Origin: Arthonia radiata
Lineage: Eukaryota > Ascomycota > Arthoniomycetes > Arthoniales > Arthoniaceae
Reading direction: 5' to 3'
Assembly: GCA_002989075.1 (NCBI GenBank)
Contig: PSQN01000001.1
Coordinates: forward strand, 1,419,153-1,483,152
Length of the DNA: 64,000 nucleotides
Part shown: positions 48,054 to 58,525 of the stretch, one piece after another
How positions within the stretch are numbered: position 1 is the first letter of the stretch
Layout of the letters: every line of letters begins with the position of its first letter
Notes under the pieces: generated by a model
The model's input: only the letters and a program-made list of their open reading frames with translations
What the model was told of the DNA's origin: nothing
Database searches by the model: none
Position numbers and translations under genes: made by a program

Positions 48054-51000
48054 ATGTCCACCTCTTCGTCACTCGAAGAGAACGCTGCCGGCAGCGATGA
48101 GGACCGAGATGAATTTATGCGGAAGCTCCAGGACTATCATATTGAGAGAGGGTTCGTGCAAATAACCTAATCATAAGAGATCGGCCACGACATGCTGACG
48201 CTCCCCCTATCAGAACCATCCTCGACCCTGCTCCCAAAGTCGGCACCCGCAACGTTGATTTGCACAAGTTGTACAAGCGAGTCACCGAAGAGGGCGGATA
48301 TGATGCCGTTTCAGATACAAGAGGCAACAAGCTCATGTGGCGCAAAATCGGTCATGATTTCCACCTCGGAAGTGCAGCAACTCCAACACTTGCTTTCACT
48401 CTTAAGACAGCTTACTACAAGAACGTAGCAGCTTACGAAATCAGACATTTTCACAACAAGGAACCACCTCCTAAAGAAATACTCGAAGACGTCACAGCAA
48501 AAGGCGCCGACCTGCTTAATAGGACGGTCGAGAACTTCGCGCGCCCACTCACAAAAGAGGAGCGGTTGGCTGAGTCCGCTGGGATCGATCCCAACAGTCC
48601 GGATCAGCAGTCACCACAAAAAGACACCGAACAGGAAGACTCGGGGGGCGTTAGCGGACGAGTGACAAGAGGTAGGTCAGACAAAGCTACAGCGATTGCG
48701 GACAGATTCTGACACACCACCAAGGGCTGCGACAAGCACCACCTCCACGACAACTCTTTCACGGCGAAGTGGGTCATACACGCTCAGGAAGGCAGGTTTC
48801 GAAAGAGGCTGGTTCGCCGGCACCAAGCATGAATCCCTATGCCCATGCCAACGGCGTCTACGGTGCAAATGGTGTCCCTCAATCGCTAGCAGCGTATGAA
48901 CCCCGACCGCAGCTGCCAGCACAGTTGCGACCCGTCATGACCCCGGGCAACAATTATGAGAAGTTCAAAGAGGAGCAGAAGCGGATTCGTGATGCGCGAG
49001 CGGCGTATGCGAGGAGCGATACCAATCGTCACAGGCCACCGCCGGGCCTTGTCCCTCCCGGCAGTATGTTCTCTCACCGTCTCTCTAGTCTCTTTACAAA
49101 GCTCTTCTGTCCCGCCCATTAGCTAACATAACCGCAGCTGGCTTTCAGGGTCCTACCATCTATCAGCGCACCCTCCAGTCATTACAGTCCGGCATTCTCG
49201 AAGAACAAGAGTACGCTCTTTACCACCTCACGAAGATTTCACATGAGCGTGGCGATCGCTTCCGCTTTGATCACTTTGCTGGCCTTGCTGAAGCTCTTGT
49301 GGCGAAAGTGCTCGAGGTCGGCTCACTCGTCCTCGACGTTGAATGGTCGATCACGTTCCAGCAGTCTACGGCCACGCAAGACCCGGAACAGATTCTGGAT
49401 GGCAATCTGAACGCACCCGACGTTTCCTTTACACGCAAGCGCAAGCGCGTGGACAAGCTAGAACCGGAGGACTTCTCCCGCCGCATGACGCTCGTCAACG
49501 AAGCCGCTCTCATTCTTCGAAACATGGTAATGATGGACTTTAACGCGGAATATATCTCACGATTCCCTACGGCCCGTGCGCTGCTCGTTGTCCTCCTCAA
49601 TCTTCCGCAGCAGGCAGCCACCATCGAAGTGCAACAATATGGCCTTGATATGGCAGAACAGTTGACACGTTACATGACGCCACAAGACACTGTCGACCAA
49701 CTCTTTGTATCGCTAGTCTCCTTCCTTGATCGGTCAGACCGCGGCGTCATCCTCGCAGCTCTTCGCGCAATCTGTCGCTTTGGGATCATACCGCAGCAAG
49801 CTCCGCAACTTTCATTGATCCCTTCGCGAGTCATTCAACGCCTCACGTCTTGGATGGTTCTCGAAGACGAGGATCTCCGGGCGGCAGCTCTAGATCTGCT
49901 TTACCAATACACAGTCCGCCCAAGCAACGTCCGAACTTTCCTCGAGATAGCGAACACGCCCTCTTTCGTTCGGCAGCTCACACGACTCCTTCTTCACGGC
50001 GCTCGCTCCACGGAAACTAAAGATTCTGCATCATCCGCCGCAGCCTCTACTAATCCAGGGGCGCCCTTGACTGGGCCTTCTCCACACAAAGATGCGCCAA
50101 TCCCTCTAATTCCTCAGCCTCATATCCAACATCTCTTGTCTTATTCCGAGCCTGAGCGCTCAAGCGCATGGCTTCGCTCGTGCTTCACCGAATCACCATC
50201 CGGCGAGATCACGCAAATCGCCCTCTGGCAGGCTTACCAGATGCCCTTCTCTCCGTATGCCAGCACTCACCCCCTATTACCCGCCAAAGATTTCATTACC
50301 AACGTTAGTAACACCTTCCAAAAAGCCAGCGCCCAAGTCATGACCGGCGACGGCGGTGCGCCGCGCTTCGTTATCAGAGGTATCAAAGCTCGTGCTGTAC
50401 CCGTCGACGCCAAAGGCCGCGGATTCCTCAAATGCCTTTGGCGCGACCAACAGACCGATATTCAGATGACGGGTGCCCCAGCCACCGACGATCCTCAGGA
50501 CGCAAAAGGCTGCGGTGCCTTTGCGCGTGACGCCCGCGGTCTTTGGGACCACATCATAGCCTCTCATGTACAATTGGTCAAACAACCCTCCACGAACCCC
50601 GATGACCAAGGTGCTGAGAAATGGGACTTCACGCCTAAGCCCGACGTGGAGTACACGTGCCGCTGGGCGGGGTGCAGGAGATATGGAGCGCGGTCCGGCG
50701 CAGGACCGTTCGACGTGGGCATGCACGTGAAGACGCATCTGCCGGATACCAGCGAGAAGAGCTGGCAACGCAACAAGTTCAATGCTTCTTCTGCTCACCG
50801 CGGTACTTCCGAAACTGCGGTTAGTGCGTCTGATGCTGCCGCGGGACGAACGACACAAACAGCCAACACAGCCGTCGACGAGCGTAACGAGCCCGCTGGC
50901 CTGCCGTTTGTATCTTGTCTCGTGCTCCGCAATCTGGCGAGGAATATCAACAAACTCTCTTCGTCTCCGCTGAACGCGAGCGACGACGCCCTCGATAATA

Positions 51001-51212
51001 TCGAGAGCCCGGAGGTGTCGCCTGCGAAGTTGCATCGGGAAGAGGCTGGACCTGTTTCACCGAAGCATGCCAGGAAGAGAAGAGAGGCGGACGGTATGAT
51101 GGAAGAGTGTTTTGGGCCGGTGCGGGAGCAGCTGTTTGGGGTGTTGAGTGTTAATGGCACGTTACGGGAGTCTTTGGCGGGGTTGATTGAGGCGGTCGAG
51201 GGGGATGTGTGA
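48054..51212 (+). CDS. RSC9: RSC chromatin-remodelling complex subunit Rsc9, four exons
   Basis: Exons 48054-48151, 48214-48671, 48725-49063 and 49138-51212 join in frame to 989 residues. The introns are 62, 53 and 74 nt, each with CTGAC or CTAAC before the acceptor. An ARID DNA-binding domain covers about residues 20-130 (EFMRKLQDYHIERG, LHKLYKRVTEEGGYD, WRKIGHDF). The AAYEPRPQLP…LRPVMTPGNN linker is typical of Rsc9. Armadillo-like helices span about 330-590 (ILRNMVMMDFNAEYISRFP). An RFX-type winged helix lies about 642-720 (ERSSAWLRSCF, ALWQAYQMPF). Two Cys/His fingers follow at about 730-835. Rsc9 targets the ATP-dependent nucleosome remodeller RSC to chromatin in the nucleus. Divergent from the REC114-like gene. 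Confidence 0.92.
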
Positions 51213-51369
51213 GAGTGCGCGAGGTGTCGAATCTAAGTAATTAAGAAGCTGTATTCGATTCAACTCAGGATGGCATTGTCCCTTCACTGCCCTTGAAAAG
51301 CTTCAAATATTGATATGACTTGCTGGACTGGCACGAAGAGAGTGACTGATTAGAAATTTCTCGATGGTA

Positions 51370-52302
51370 TCACTGAGGACAAATCGCAAGTGAGGTCATG
51401 TCTGGACGACCTCGTCTTCCCTCGTAGCAGAGGACATCAACTAACCCCATACCTACCGATAGGAAGGTACCACACAGGACACAAGCTGCGTCGATGCTCC
51501 TGCTGTTTGTAAAGCCAAACTTCTTGCACCTCCAGCCACCTCCGGAAAGAACGCCCAGAGGTTGAGGTCCGACGACGTCAGCAGGACGTTGGCGCTTGCG
51601 AATCTTTGGCAGATTCGCAGAACCTTCGTGCGCCCGCGGCGGCTTCGGGGGTGTACCGCCTTCCCTCTCCTCATGTTGAGTCCAAGTTGGTGCTCGAGGC
51701 TCGAGCGAATTCCATGGGTGTTTAGCTGAGCTAGCCTCGTTGACTAAACTCTCTGGCAGGCTGAAACCACGCCAGACAGTCTTGCAGATTCCTAGGACCC
51801 GCAATCGGAGGTAATGGTTGATAAGATAGAAGGCGCACAACGTCGGCGGGATGGATGCAGCCGAGGCAAGGACCTCAGCCCTCAACGTCTTGGCGTCCGT
51901 CGAGCGGGCTTGTAGCTGCCCGTGGTGCTGGCGAAGCTCCGACCGCATCTCATGCAGCTCCCAGTAGATTACCACGAACTCTAGGATGATGAACATGCTG
52001 CGGAGGACTGAGTAGCATGGGTTCCAATATGTTCGGGATTGACGGTAACATTTTCTTACGTTTCCTGGAGGCGCGTCGATACTATCGGGTGTCGAGAGAG
52101 AGGACGAGATGGGTCTGCCGTCCACGGTCTGCGGTGGCGACGGATGCGCAGAGGCAGCGAGCCTGCTGTACGGGTCTGCATCTCTCTCTCCGGGTTGTTC
52201 AGTGCCATCGCTCGTGGTGCTACGGGGATTTGGTGTCTGTGACCTTGGCTGCACTTCACTGACAGCGTTCGCACCCGCAAGCGCTTTGTCGTTTTCCTGC
52301 AT
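51370..52302 (-). CDS. Hypothetical membrane protein with about three spans
   Basis: A single 310-codon ORF with ATG at 52302. The first 80 residues are polar, Ser/Pro-rich and without a signal peptide. Hydrophobic segments follow at about 100-118 (MFIILEFVVIYW), 145-165 (ASIPPTLCAFYLINHYL) and 270-295 (AACVLCGTFLSVGMGLVDVL), separated by a charged loop after the first span and a long basic, Pro-rich loop. No family is recognised. The ORF is convergent with RSC9, leaving 157 bp between the two stops. An intron near the N-terminus cannot be excluded. Confidence 0.55.
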   Translation of the reverse strand: MQENDKALAGANAVSEVQPRSQTPNPRSTTSDGTEQPGERDADPYSRLAASAHPSPPQTVDGRPISSSLSTPDSIDAPPGNVRKCYRQSRTYWNPCYSVLRSMFIILEFVVIYWELHEMRSELRQHHGQLQARSTDAKTLRAEVLASAASIPPTLCAFYLINHYLRLRVLGICKTVWRGFSLPESLVNEASSAKHPWNSLEPRAPTWTQHEEREGGTPPKPPRAHEGSANLPKIRKRQRPADVVGPQPLGVLSGGGWRCKKFGFTNSRSIDAACVLCGTFLSVGMGLVDVLCYEGRRGRPDMTSLAICPQ

Positions 52303-53397
52303 GACGAAAGGTTAGGAAGCCGCCGTGCCTTCTACTCTCCTGACTCCACGGCGCATGCGACAAAGCACGATGATACCATGGTTTCCATATAGGTAGTCAT
52401 CGTAGCTCGACGGTGTTGGGTATTTCAGTATTAGTGTTGTCAAGTTGCGTGGTGCGCGTGAGGCTGAGTATTGCGCCAAGGCTGAGCGGTTGCCTGGTGT
52501 AGACCCTGCGACGTCTTGAATAGAGCTTGGGCTAGGTATGCGGAGAGACCGCTGTGGTTGCCGACACTCGCAAAAGCGCGACCAGAGAATCACGTCAGCG
52601 GAGTTGTTTCGTCATCTCCCATGAATGTTCCTTCATTAAGAGGCGTGGAACAGGGAGGAAGTATCTGGCGGGTTGGACGGAGGCTGCGGAGGGGTTGCAT
52701 GAGTACATAAGTACATATGCAGGCGCGAGTCAAGCAGTGGTTCAATCACCACCTGGACAACGAGGGAGTCAGCTTTACTGTTAGTATTGTACAGCTGTTT
52801 GGGTGCTTATATTCACGGCAGTAGCTCGCATAGCAAGTCAGCCTTGGTCTTTCTTGAGGTGGAGTGTGCAGGCTAAGGGCGATATTTGACGTTGAAGGAC
52901 AACGCAAGTACCCTTTCAGTGGAGACAATGGTAAAAGCAAGCCTCTGTTATTTTCCTGCACGAGATGTCAGTATGACTTCTGCCACGTTCTCCAAAGCAT
53001 CTCGGCAACCAGCAGGACATCCTTTCAATGTCTGCTCGATATCAGCTGTATACTATTAGACCACTACGGGACGCAGAAGTGGCTTTGGAGCTACCTATTG
53101 ACTCACCTCGGGCCATGAAAGCTAAGCGAGAAGATCGTTTTGACGGGTTGATCTGGATATTGTGAATGACTGATGTTAGAGACCCAGACGCCTTCGGGCA
53201 TATCGCGTCGGTGATGAAGAGAGGACTTCGGTGCTTTTGCTCTTGACTCCTTCACCTCGTCCCTTTTCTTGCGACTCTCTGTTCTTTCCGTCGCGTCATG
53301 CTCCCTTTAAACCATCTGACAACACAACGCTCTCGCAAAAGCGGCCCCCGTCTAAGAATCCAGTGGTTGCCTCGAGCCTGCAGCAAACGAATCCAAG
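52303..53397. other. 1.1-kb divergent intergenic region
   Basis: This lies between two divergent hypothetical genes. The part next to 53398 is pyrimidine-rich (CTTTTCTTGCGACTCTCTG near 53265-53283), common upstream of fungal start codons. Short ORFs on both strands overlap and have no motif. No repeat or RNA gene seen. Confidence 0.4.
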
Positions 53398-54576
53398 ATG
53401 CCATCACATGGCAAGACCATCGTAGCGTCGAACAGCAACTACCAGCCTCCAACCGGTCCTCCAAATGAGTATCAAATGCGCTTCTTCAACAACGACTACT
53501 ATTCGATTCCATCGGATGATGCGAAGGCCTTGAACAGTCGAGATGTCATCTTCAAGGTGGCGGGGTTCGAAAAGTCTCGCGGCAATAAGTCCAGAAAAGT
53601 ACCAGCGTTGGTTCCGTCCGGCAACGAAGAGGTGCTGGCTGCAGAGGGGAAGCCCTTAGGCAGCGAGGAGGCAGTGACAGTAGAAACAGTGGCGTCTGCC
53701 GAGAGTGACAGTCCGACTGTAGGAAAGGGATGTTCCGATATTGGCGAGGAACACAACGCAAGGGGATCCTCCACAGACAACCTCGCGCTTATGATCGGCG
53801 TCTTTCCGGTATGGGATGATGCTTATCAGGTGCCTCGCCGCGCTGCGTTCAGACATGGAGACGGCGACAAGCTATCGACGAAAAGGGCCTTTGTCGACGA
53901 GATCTATCCAGCGCCCAAGGCGCTCTTTCGTGCGATGGTCGCACTCAGGAAGCAAGGCAAATACCAGTACTACGCCGCCGTCGACCCTGACTCATCTGGC
54001 ATCTGCAGCACAATCGAGATCAACTCCAAGCAAGTCTTTTTCCTACCGAGATACATAGGTGATGGCGAAGGAGACAAGAAGGTGCGTATGATAAAGACTG
54101 GCAGCAACATCAAGAAACGGGTGAAGAGCCTGCTGGGTCTGGACGTCGACGAAGAAGAGCACAATCCAAGCTCTGAAACGGGACTGCCCTTTCACACGAA
54201 GTCAAAGGCGCAGAAAGAGCCAGTTGAGTTACTTCAGCAACCGGATGTTGAGCCCACTCTACCGGCAATAACTTTGTCAGTTGGTGTCGACGAAATGATC
54301 AAGCTCTTCGAGCCTGTGGCGCACTCGATGCAACACCTGAGGGAGCGTGAGTGGCAACATAAGGCGGATTATAAGTTCCTCGAAGAAGAGCTTGACGGGC
54401 CCGTGTCTAGGATGTTGCAGTTTTGTGATCGACTGAAGGTGGCTAAGCAGCGAGACGGAGGTTCCTTCGACGCCGAAACGTCCGAGCAAGCGCAGGATGG
54501 CTCCGCAGAGATGAACGATGACGCAGAGATGCGGTGCGGTCAAGAGGAAAATGAAGACCTGACCATGGACGGCTGA
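53398..54576 (+). CDS. Acidic hypothetical protein, 392 residues
   Basis: An intronless ORF with ATG at 53398. The N-terminal 60 residues look folded (NEYQMRFFNNDYYSIPSDD), a disordered acidic/Ser stretch follows (80-125), then a probable globular part about 130-235 (MIGVFPVWDDAYQVPRRAAF, YYAAVDPDSSGIC, VFFLPRYIGDG). A basic patch (NIKKRVKSLLGL) lies near 240. The C-terminal third is helical (VDEMIKLFEPVAHSMQHLREREWQHKADYKFLEEEL, possible coiled coil) with a very acidic tail. I do not recognise the family. Codon use and length support a real gene. Confidence 0.65.
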   Translation: MPSHGKTIVASNSNYQPPTGPPNEYQMRFFNNDYYSIPSDDAKALNSRDVIFKVAGFEKSRGNKSRKVPALVPSGNEEVLAAEGKPLGSEEAVTVETVASAESDSPTVGKGCSDIGEEHNARGSSTDNLALMIGVFPVWDDAYQVPRRAAFRHGDGDKLSTKRAFVDEIYPAPKALFRAMVALRKQGKYQYYAAVDPDSSGICSTIEINSKQVFFLPRYIGDGEGDKKVRMIKTGSNIKKRVKSLLGLDVDEEEHNPSSETGLPFHTKSKAQKEPVELLQQPDVEPTLPAITLSVGVDEMIKLFEPVAHSMQHLREREWQHKADYKFLEEELDGPVSRMLQFCDRLKVAKQRDGGSFDAETSEQAQDGSAEMNDDAEMRCGQEENEDLTMDG

Positions 54577-54895
54577 GACTTGTCGGTGTAATGGTGAAGG
54601 AGAGAAAGGAAGGAGGCGTCCATGGTAATTCTCTCACATCGTTGTATTCTCAAACAGGCAATAATACAATCTAAGTTCGCCTCCTGAATGTCAAGCCCTT
54701 CAAGAATCTGACTCAACAGTGGCAATTTAACTACTAAGGATTTACCGCCATTAAGAGCTCAATGTTTAACGCGATACCGGAGAGTTGGGGAATTTGTTGA
54801 TCATTTTGATATCGAAGTAATGTTGATAGCACCGAGCAGTCTCTTGTGCCCCAACCCGGTTGCTGCATCTATAAGCTCTAGCATATCAAGAATAA
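54577..54895. other. Convergent 3' intergenic region
   Basis: About 320 bp between the stops of two convergent genes, somewhat AT-richer than its flanks. No ORF of note. Confidence 0.5.
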
Positions 54896-55924
54896 TTACC
54901 TCCGACTCCCAGATGAAATTACGCTATTTCCACTGTCGTCTTTGTATATGTCTTTCATCTGCTTCAAAACACTCTCGTTGTAAGTGAATTTATACTTCTT
55001 GCACTGGTCCTTGAAGAACTGCGCTGACACTTTTGTGGTAGCAGGAAGGTGTTGCATGGCATCCTTGAGGATGATAGCTCGCTGAGCTTTGTCTTTGAGC
55101 TTTGAGGCTTCATGGATGGCCCGGCATACGATGTAGACTGGTGAAGTCTGCGCTGGAGCTGCAGTCGATGAACTGGGCTCAGGTCTAGGAGGCTCGGGTC
55201 TGGAGGGCTCGGGTCTGGGTGGCTCGGGTCTGGGAGACTCTGCTCTAGGAGGGCTGGGATATTCTTGCCGGTGGTCGATGCCCGGGGGCGAGAGTCCGCG
55301 TGCATGATGGATTCGGTCGCGATAGTGGCGAAGTCGGTCTGAAAAGTCCGCCACCGGAAGATAATGGGAATGCTCTTTGGCCACACTCCCGTACTCCGGG
55401 GGCACGTAGCGGGGAGAGTACTCCGGGCCCGCGTAACGGGGATCGACATTTGGCGGCTGATAGGCAGGCTGCGGGGTCGGGTGGCCAAATCCCCACTGAT
55501 GGTGATGGGGGTAAGGCGCAGGTGGTGCTGGTGATGTATGGAGATGGTGCTGCCGTGGGTGGCAAAGTGGCCAAGGCATGTGGTGATGAACAGTGGGTTG
55601 CGGTGGGGAAGCAGGTGGGCTACTATAACTGCGCTGTGTGCTCGGACGTGTCTGGCTTACTGGTGGCGCTCTGGTCCTCCGTATCACACGGAGGACGCGA
55701 GGACGCGGTGCGCTAGTAGTTTCGTCGTGCAAGGAATGTCGTGCGAGGGCTCTGGAAAGAAGGTGTTCGTAATGTTCATCATCGTCTCGGCTTCGAAAGT
55801 AATCGCGGTCGTCCGAGGATTGTATATTGGAATGATGGTGTTGGCAACCTGGGCTCTGGCCTCGGACGTGAAAACCCGTGCCCCGTTCTGAACATACGCA
55901 GACTGAGTCTGGGAGTTCATCCAT
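54896..55924 (-). CDS. His/Pro-rich orphan protein, copy 1 of tandem pair
   Basis: A 342-residue ORF; the ATG at 55924 aligns with that of copy 2 (57429-58130). It begins MDELPDSVCVCS; the partner has FCRCS at the same place. A shared block VIRRTRAPP then leads into a His/Pro/Tyr-rich disordered region with RYVPPE-type motifs and five PRPEP-like repeats near residues 235-260. The last 80 residues are different: a helical, folded-looking domain (VYIVCRAIHEASKLKDKAQRAIILKDAM…FFKDQCKKYKFTYNE) with no counterpart in copy 2. No signal peptide. The function is unknown; the C-terminal part could be a small interaction domain. Confidence 0.6.
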   Translation of the reverse strand: MDELPDSVCVCSERGTGFHVRGQSPGCQHHHSNIQSSDDRDYFRSRDDDEHYEHLLSRALARHSLHDETTSAPRPRVLRVIRRTRAPPVSQTRPSTQRSYSSPPASPPQPTVHHHMPWPLCHPRQHHLHTSPAPPAPYPHHHQWGFGHPTPQPAYQPPNVDPRYAGPEYSPRYVPPEYGSVAKEHSHYLPVADFSDRLRHYRDRIHHARGLSPPGIDHRQEYPSPPRAESPRPEPPRPEPSRPEPPRPEPSSSTAAPAQTSPVYIVCRAIHEASKLKDKAQRAIILKDAMQHLPATTKVSAQFFKDQCKKYKFTYNESVLKQMKDIYKDDSGNSVISSGSRR

Positions 55925-56346
55925 AGCTTCCGAATTGATTCTCACGCCCTTGCTAGGCGCACGACGCTGAAGACAGGGGCACGATAGCTGCTAAATGATA
56001 GCCAGAAGGAGATGTTTTGGGTTAGATCTCAAGTAGAGCAAAAGCTCAAAGTCTTATTGACCTACCGTTACAAATGGCACGTTTACCTTTACTACATTGC
56101 CCCGAGTTGACAAGTAAGCATAAGCATAGGGTCGCCGTAGTCGCGCAAAGCACTAATAGCGGTAAGACATTAGACGTACTTTAACAATTCCGCGAGCGTG
56201 TTTGTTTTAACGGCCACGTTTCGACAAGCTTATATCTGCGCAGGGGTTTGCATCTACGCATTAGGCAACTCGTAAATCATGTACACAAGCTGGCGCATTG
56301 TGCGTAATAGGCAATCCTTTATTGCATTTTTGGTGAGGGTCCAAGC
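55925..56346 (-). promoter_or_regulatory. Conserved upstream region of copy 1
   Basis: About 400 bp that align, in order and with similar spacing, to 58131-58525 upstream of copy 2. Exact shared words include ACAAATGGCACGTT (56070-56083), GTCGCGCAAAGCAC (56140-56153) and GCATTGTGCGTA (56295-56306). Gene sense is - strand, so these lie about 146, 216 and 371 bp upstream of the ATG. Confidence 0.75.
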
Positions 56347-56550
56347 GGTCGCTAGCAGTACTGAACCTCTATGGGCTAGGCGCGCTGTGCGGCCCGGAGC
56401 GGGACGGAAAGACAAGCTTGTAGCCTCTCTCCAACTCGACTCGGTAAGGAGAATTAAGGGTGTTCTGAAACCACGTTACATATAGCTTTATCTCAGTGGT
56501 ACGCCCAGCAATCTCCTCATCCCCTAGGAATATAAACGCTTGAGCGAAAG

Positions 56551-56602
56551 CGGGGCGGCTCAGGGCACCCCCATTCCGTACCCCCATTTCAAAATGGGGG
56601 TG
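56551..56602 (+). repeat. MITE left terminal inverted repeat
   Basis: 52 bp with one mismatch to the reverse complement of 56878-56929 (CAAAATG here against CGAAATG there). It contains a self-complementary sub-terminal hairpin. Confidence 0.88.
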
Positions 56603-56877
56603 CCCCGTAGGGAGGCGCAAAGAACCCCAATGGGAACTAGTATGCTGTCTTGCCGCGAACACTTAATATAACCCCTTCCCCTAGAGGGCTGGTACAACTT
56701 CTAAAACGTAGGTTAAGCCAGACCTAGGAGGGGCCCGCGAGAGGGGCCCCCCGAAGGGAGGGAGTACCTACGGGAGGATCTAGGTGTAGGTGAAGGCCAG
56801 GGAGTTAGGAAGTAGGTAGCGTCGCATATTTGAGGCCTTAAAGAGGCTATTCTCGAGTTTTCTCCGACTCTGCGGAG

Positions 56878-56929
56878 CACCCCCATTTCGAAATGGGGGT
56901 ACGGAATGGGGGTGCCCTGAGCCGCCCCG
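56878..56929 (-). repeat. MITE right terminal inverted repeat
   Basis: 52 bp, the inverted partner of 56551-56602, followed directly by the second GAGCGAAAG. Confidence 0.88.
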
Positions 56930-56938
56930 GAGCGAAAG

Positions 56939-57428
56939 ACAATGCCGAGGATCTAAGGATGAGAACTTCACCATGATCTGCAGCCGGAGACTTGTTGTTG
57001 CGCATAGCGAAATTGTCGGAGTAAGATTATTGAACAGGGAAGCCTATTAGACATCTCAAGGATCGATTTATCCGCGTCGTGGGCTTGCAAGCCGAAAGTC
57101 GCTACCAACGAGCCTTGCAATGACATTGGAAAAGCCGTTAGTCCTACTTTCCAGCGAGTTGGGCTCAGCTGGCGTTCCGTCAAAGCGTCTTGAAGCCCGG
57201 TAGGCTCAGAACCGCCATCGCAACATGCCCAGATTGCTGCAAAGCTAGACCGCGCGTTTACGCACAGGCTGACCTCGAACTCGCTACCAAACCTGTAGGT
57301 GAGGATCTCGGAGGCCATGGCCAGGACTTGATGCTCGGTCGGCGGCGGCCCAGCACAGAAACTAGTCGGGCCACCGTGGCGCTGGAGCTGTAAATGATGA
57401 GCCGGACTAAGACGTTTAAGACTGCGGT
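56939..57428. other. Spacer downstream of copy 2, weak ORF only
   Basis: A 116-codon - strand ORF with a true ATG at 57318 (56968-57318, MASEILTYRFGSEFE…) is the only candidate. It has four Cys codons but no motif I recognise and no homologous counterpart next to copy 1. It may be chance or a decayed 3' part of copy 2's locus. Confidence 0.3.
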
Positions 57429-58130
57429 CTAGCGGCGAGTTCTTCTCTCATGGTATTGCCGATGATCATCGTTTCCAATCGGCGGCGGCGAAGGTACACG
57501 AGGTGGTGTGTGACCCCGGAGTAGCGTGCGGAGCGCGTGTGATCGTTCTTGGAAGTCTTGGCGGAGGCGGGAAGGCTCAGGGGCCACCATCTCGTTTTCA
57601 GACGACCAGCTCGAAGATGTGCTGCTGGAGGCTGTACCGCTGTAAGACGCACTGCTATCCGAATGTCGACGAGGGGGTGACCGGGTGGTGGGTCTCTGAG
57701 GGGGCACGTAGCGGGTATCATCGTTTGGCGGCGGATCCGCACGCTGTTGAGATGGGCCGCTGGATCCCCTTGAGTACCAGTGAGAGTGTTGCGCAGGTTG
57801 TGGCGGGGGTGCAGCTGCTGTATGGCGAGGCTGCTCGTGCGGATGGTGGCCAAAAAACTGTGGCCTGTGGTGATGACTAGCGGGTTGTGGAGCTGGAGCA
57901 GGAGCAGGAGTGTGAGGGTCAGTATATCTGCGCTGTGCGTACGGGTCAGTGGAATACCGTTGTGGTGGCGGGTCTGGTGGCGGTGCTCTGGTTCTGCGTA
58001 CGAACACGCGAGTACGCGGTGTGGATGTGGTTTGACCGTGCGAGGATCGTCGTTGAGAAGGACATTGTGGCCCTGGGAGGTGGGTGTAATCAAATCGGGA
58101 ACATCTGCAGAATGAACTTGAGGAAGACAT
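57429..58130 (-). CDS. His/Pro-rich orphan protein, copy 2 of tandem pair
   Basis: A 233-residue ORF starting at ATG 58130; an upstream GTG in the same frame is ignored because the ATG aligns with copy 1. Shared features are an early CxCS motif (FCRCS), the block VRRTRAPP, a Tyr/Pro/His-rich disordered region with RYVPPQ, and a late RLRQDF…PSPPP stretch resembling copy 1's DRLRHYRD…PSPP. It ends just after that point and lacks the PRPEP repeats and the C-terminal helical domain of copy 1, so it is truncated or copy 1 gained a tail. A Ser-rich run lies near residues 155-180. Confidence 0.5.
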   Translation of the reverse strand: MSSSSSFCRCSRFDYTHLPGPQCPSQRRSSHGQTTSTPRTRVFVRRTRAPPPDPPPQRYSTDPYAQRRYTDPHTPAPAPAPQPASHHHRPQFFGHHPHEQPRHTAAAPPPQPAQHSHWYSRGSSGPSQQRADPPPNDDTRYVPPQRPTTRSPPRRHSDSSASYSGTASSSTSSSWSSENEMVAPEPSRLRQDFQERSHALRTLLRGHTPPRVPSPPPIGNDDHRQYHERRTRR

Positions 58131-58525
58131 GGCTTCGAAGTGGCTTCTTAGACTCTTACTAAGCTTAATACGCTTGAGATTGGGACACACTAGCTGCTAA
58201 CGGGCAGCCAAAAACGATATAGAAATAGAACTCTGGATCAGGTCTCAAGCGAGCAAAAGCTTGAGGACTTATAGAGTTACGTGCCTTCACAAATGGCACG
58301 TTACCATTTCTATACCGCCCCAGGATAGCATGCGAGCTGAACGAGGGGTCGCGCAAAGCACCAAGAACGGTGAGACATCAGACATCCTTTAGTTATGATG
58401 GCCACGTTGCGACGCAAGCTTACCAATTATCCGCACAGAGGATTTCTCCGCATACCGTGGTTACGCGTCAGGTAAGTCCTGTAGGCATTGTGCGTACTCC
58501 GTAACAGGCGATCTTTCATGGGGGC
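58131..58525 (-). promoter_or_regulatory. Conserved upstream region of copy 2
   Basis: Aligns with 55925-56346. The shared words lie at 58289-58302, 58348-58361 and 58485-58496, about 159, 218 and 355 bp upstream of the ATG. The first is part of a longer interrupted palindrome here, AAATGG-n7-CCATTT. Confidence 0.75.

Larger units (their letters stand above)
56551..56929. mobile_element. MITE with 52-bp terminal inverted repeats
   Basis: A 379-bp non-coding element. The terminal inverted repeats, 56551-56602 and 56878-56929, match at all but one of 52 positions and start CGGGGCGGCTCAGGGC. A perfect 9-bp target duplication GAGCGAAAG flanks it (56542-56550 and 56930-56938). Each terminus also contains its own palindrome (ACCCCCATTT…AAATGGGGGT). 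Long inverted repeats with a 9-bp duplication are typical of Mutator-like elements, so this is probably a non-autonomous MULE derivative. It has no transposase. Confidence 0.85.

Noticed and set aside
50277-51035. 252-codon - strand ORF
   Set aside because: Antisense to the well-supported last exon of RSC9; Arg-rich shadow.
52739-52756. tRNA-like GGTTCAATC with inverted arms
   Set aside because: No acceptor or anticodon stem could be built around it.
57416-58093. 225-codon - strand ORF
   Set aside because: Alternative frame of the copy 2 orphan gene; it lacks the motifs shared with copy 1 and an aligned start.
54896-58525. Assembly duplication
   Set aside because: The two copies differ throughout, so they are an old tandem duplication and not a misassembly.
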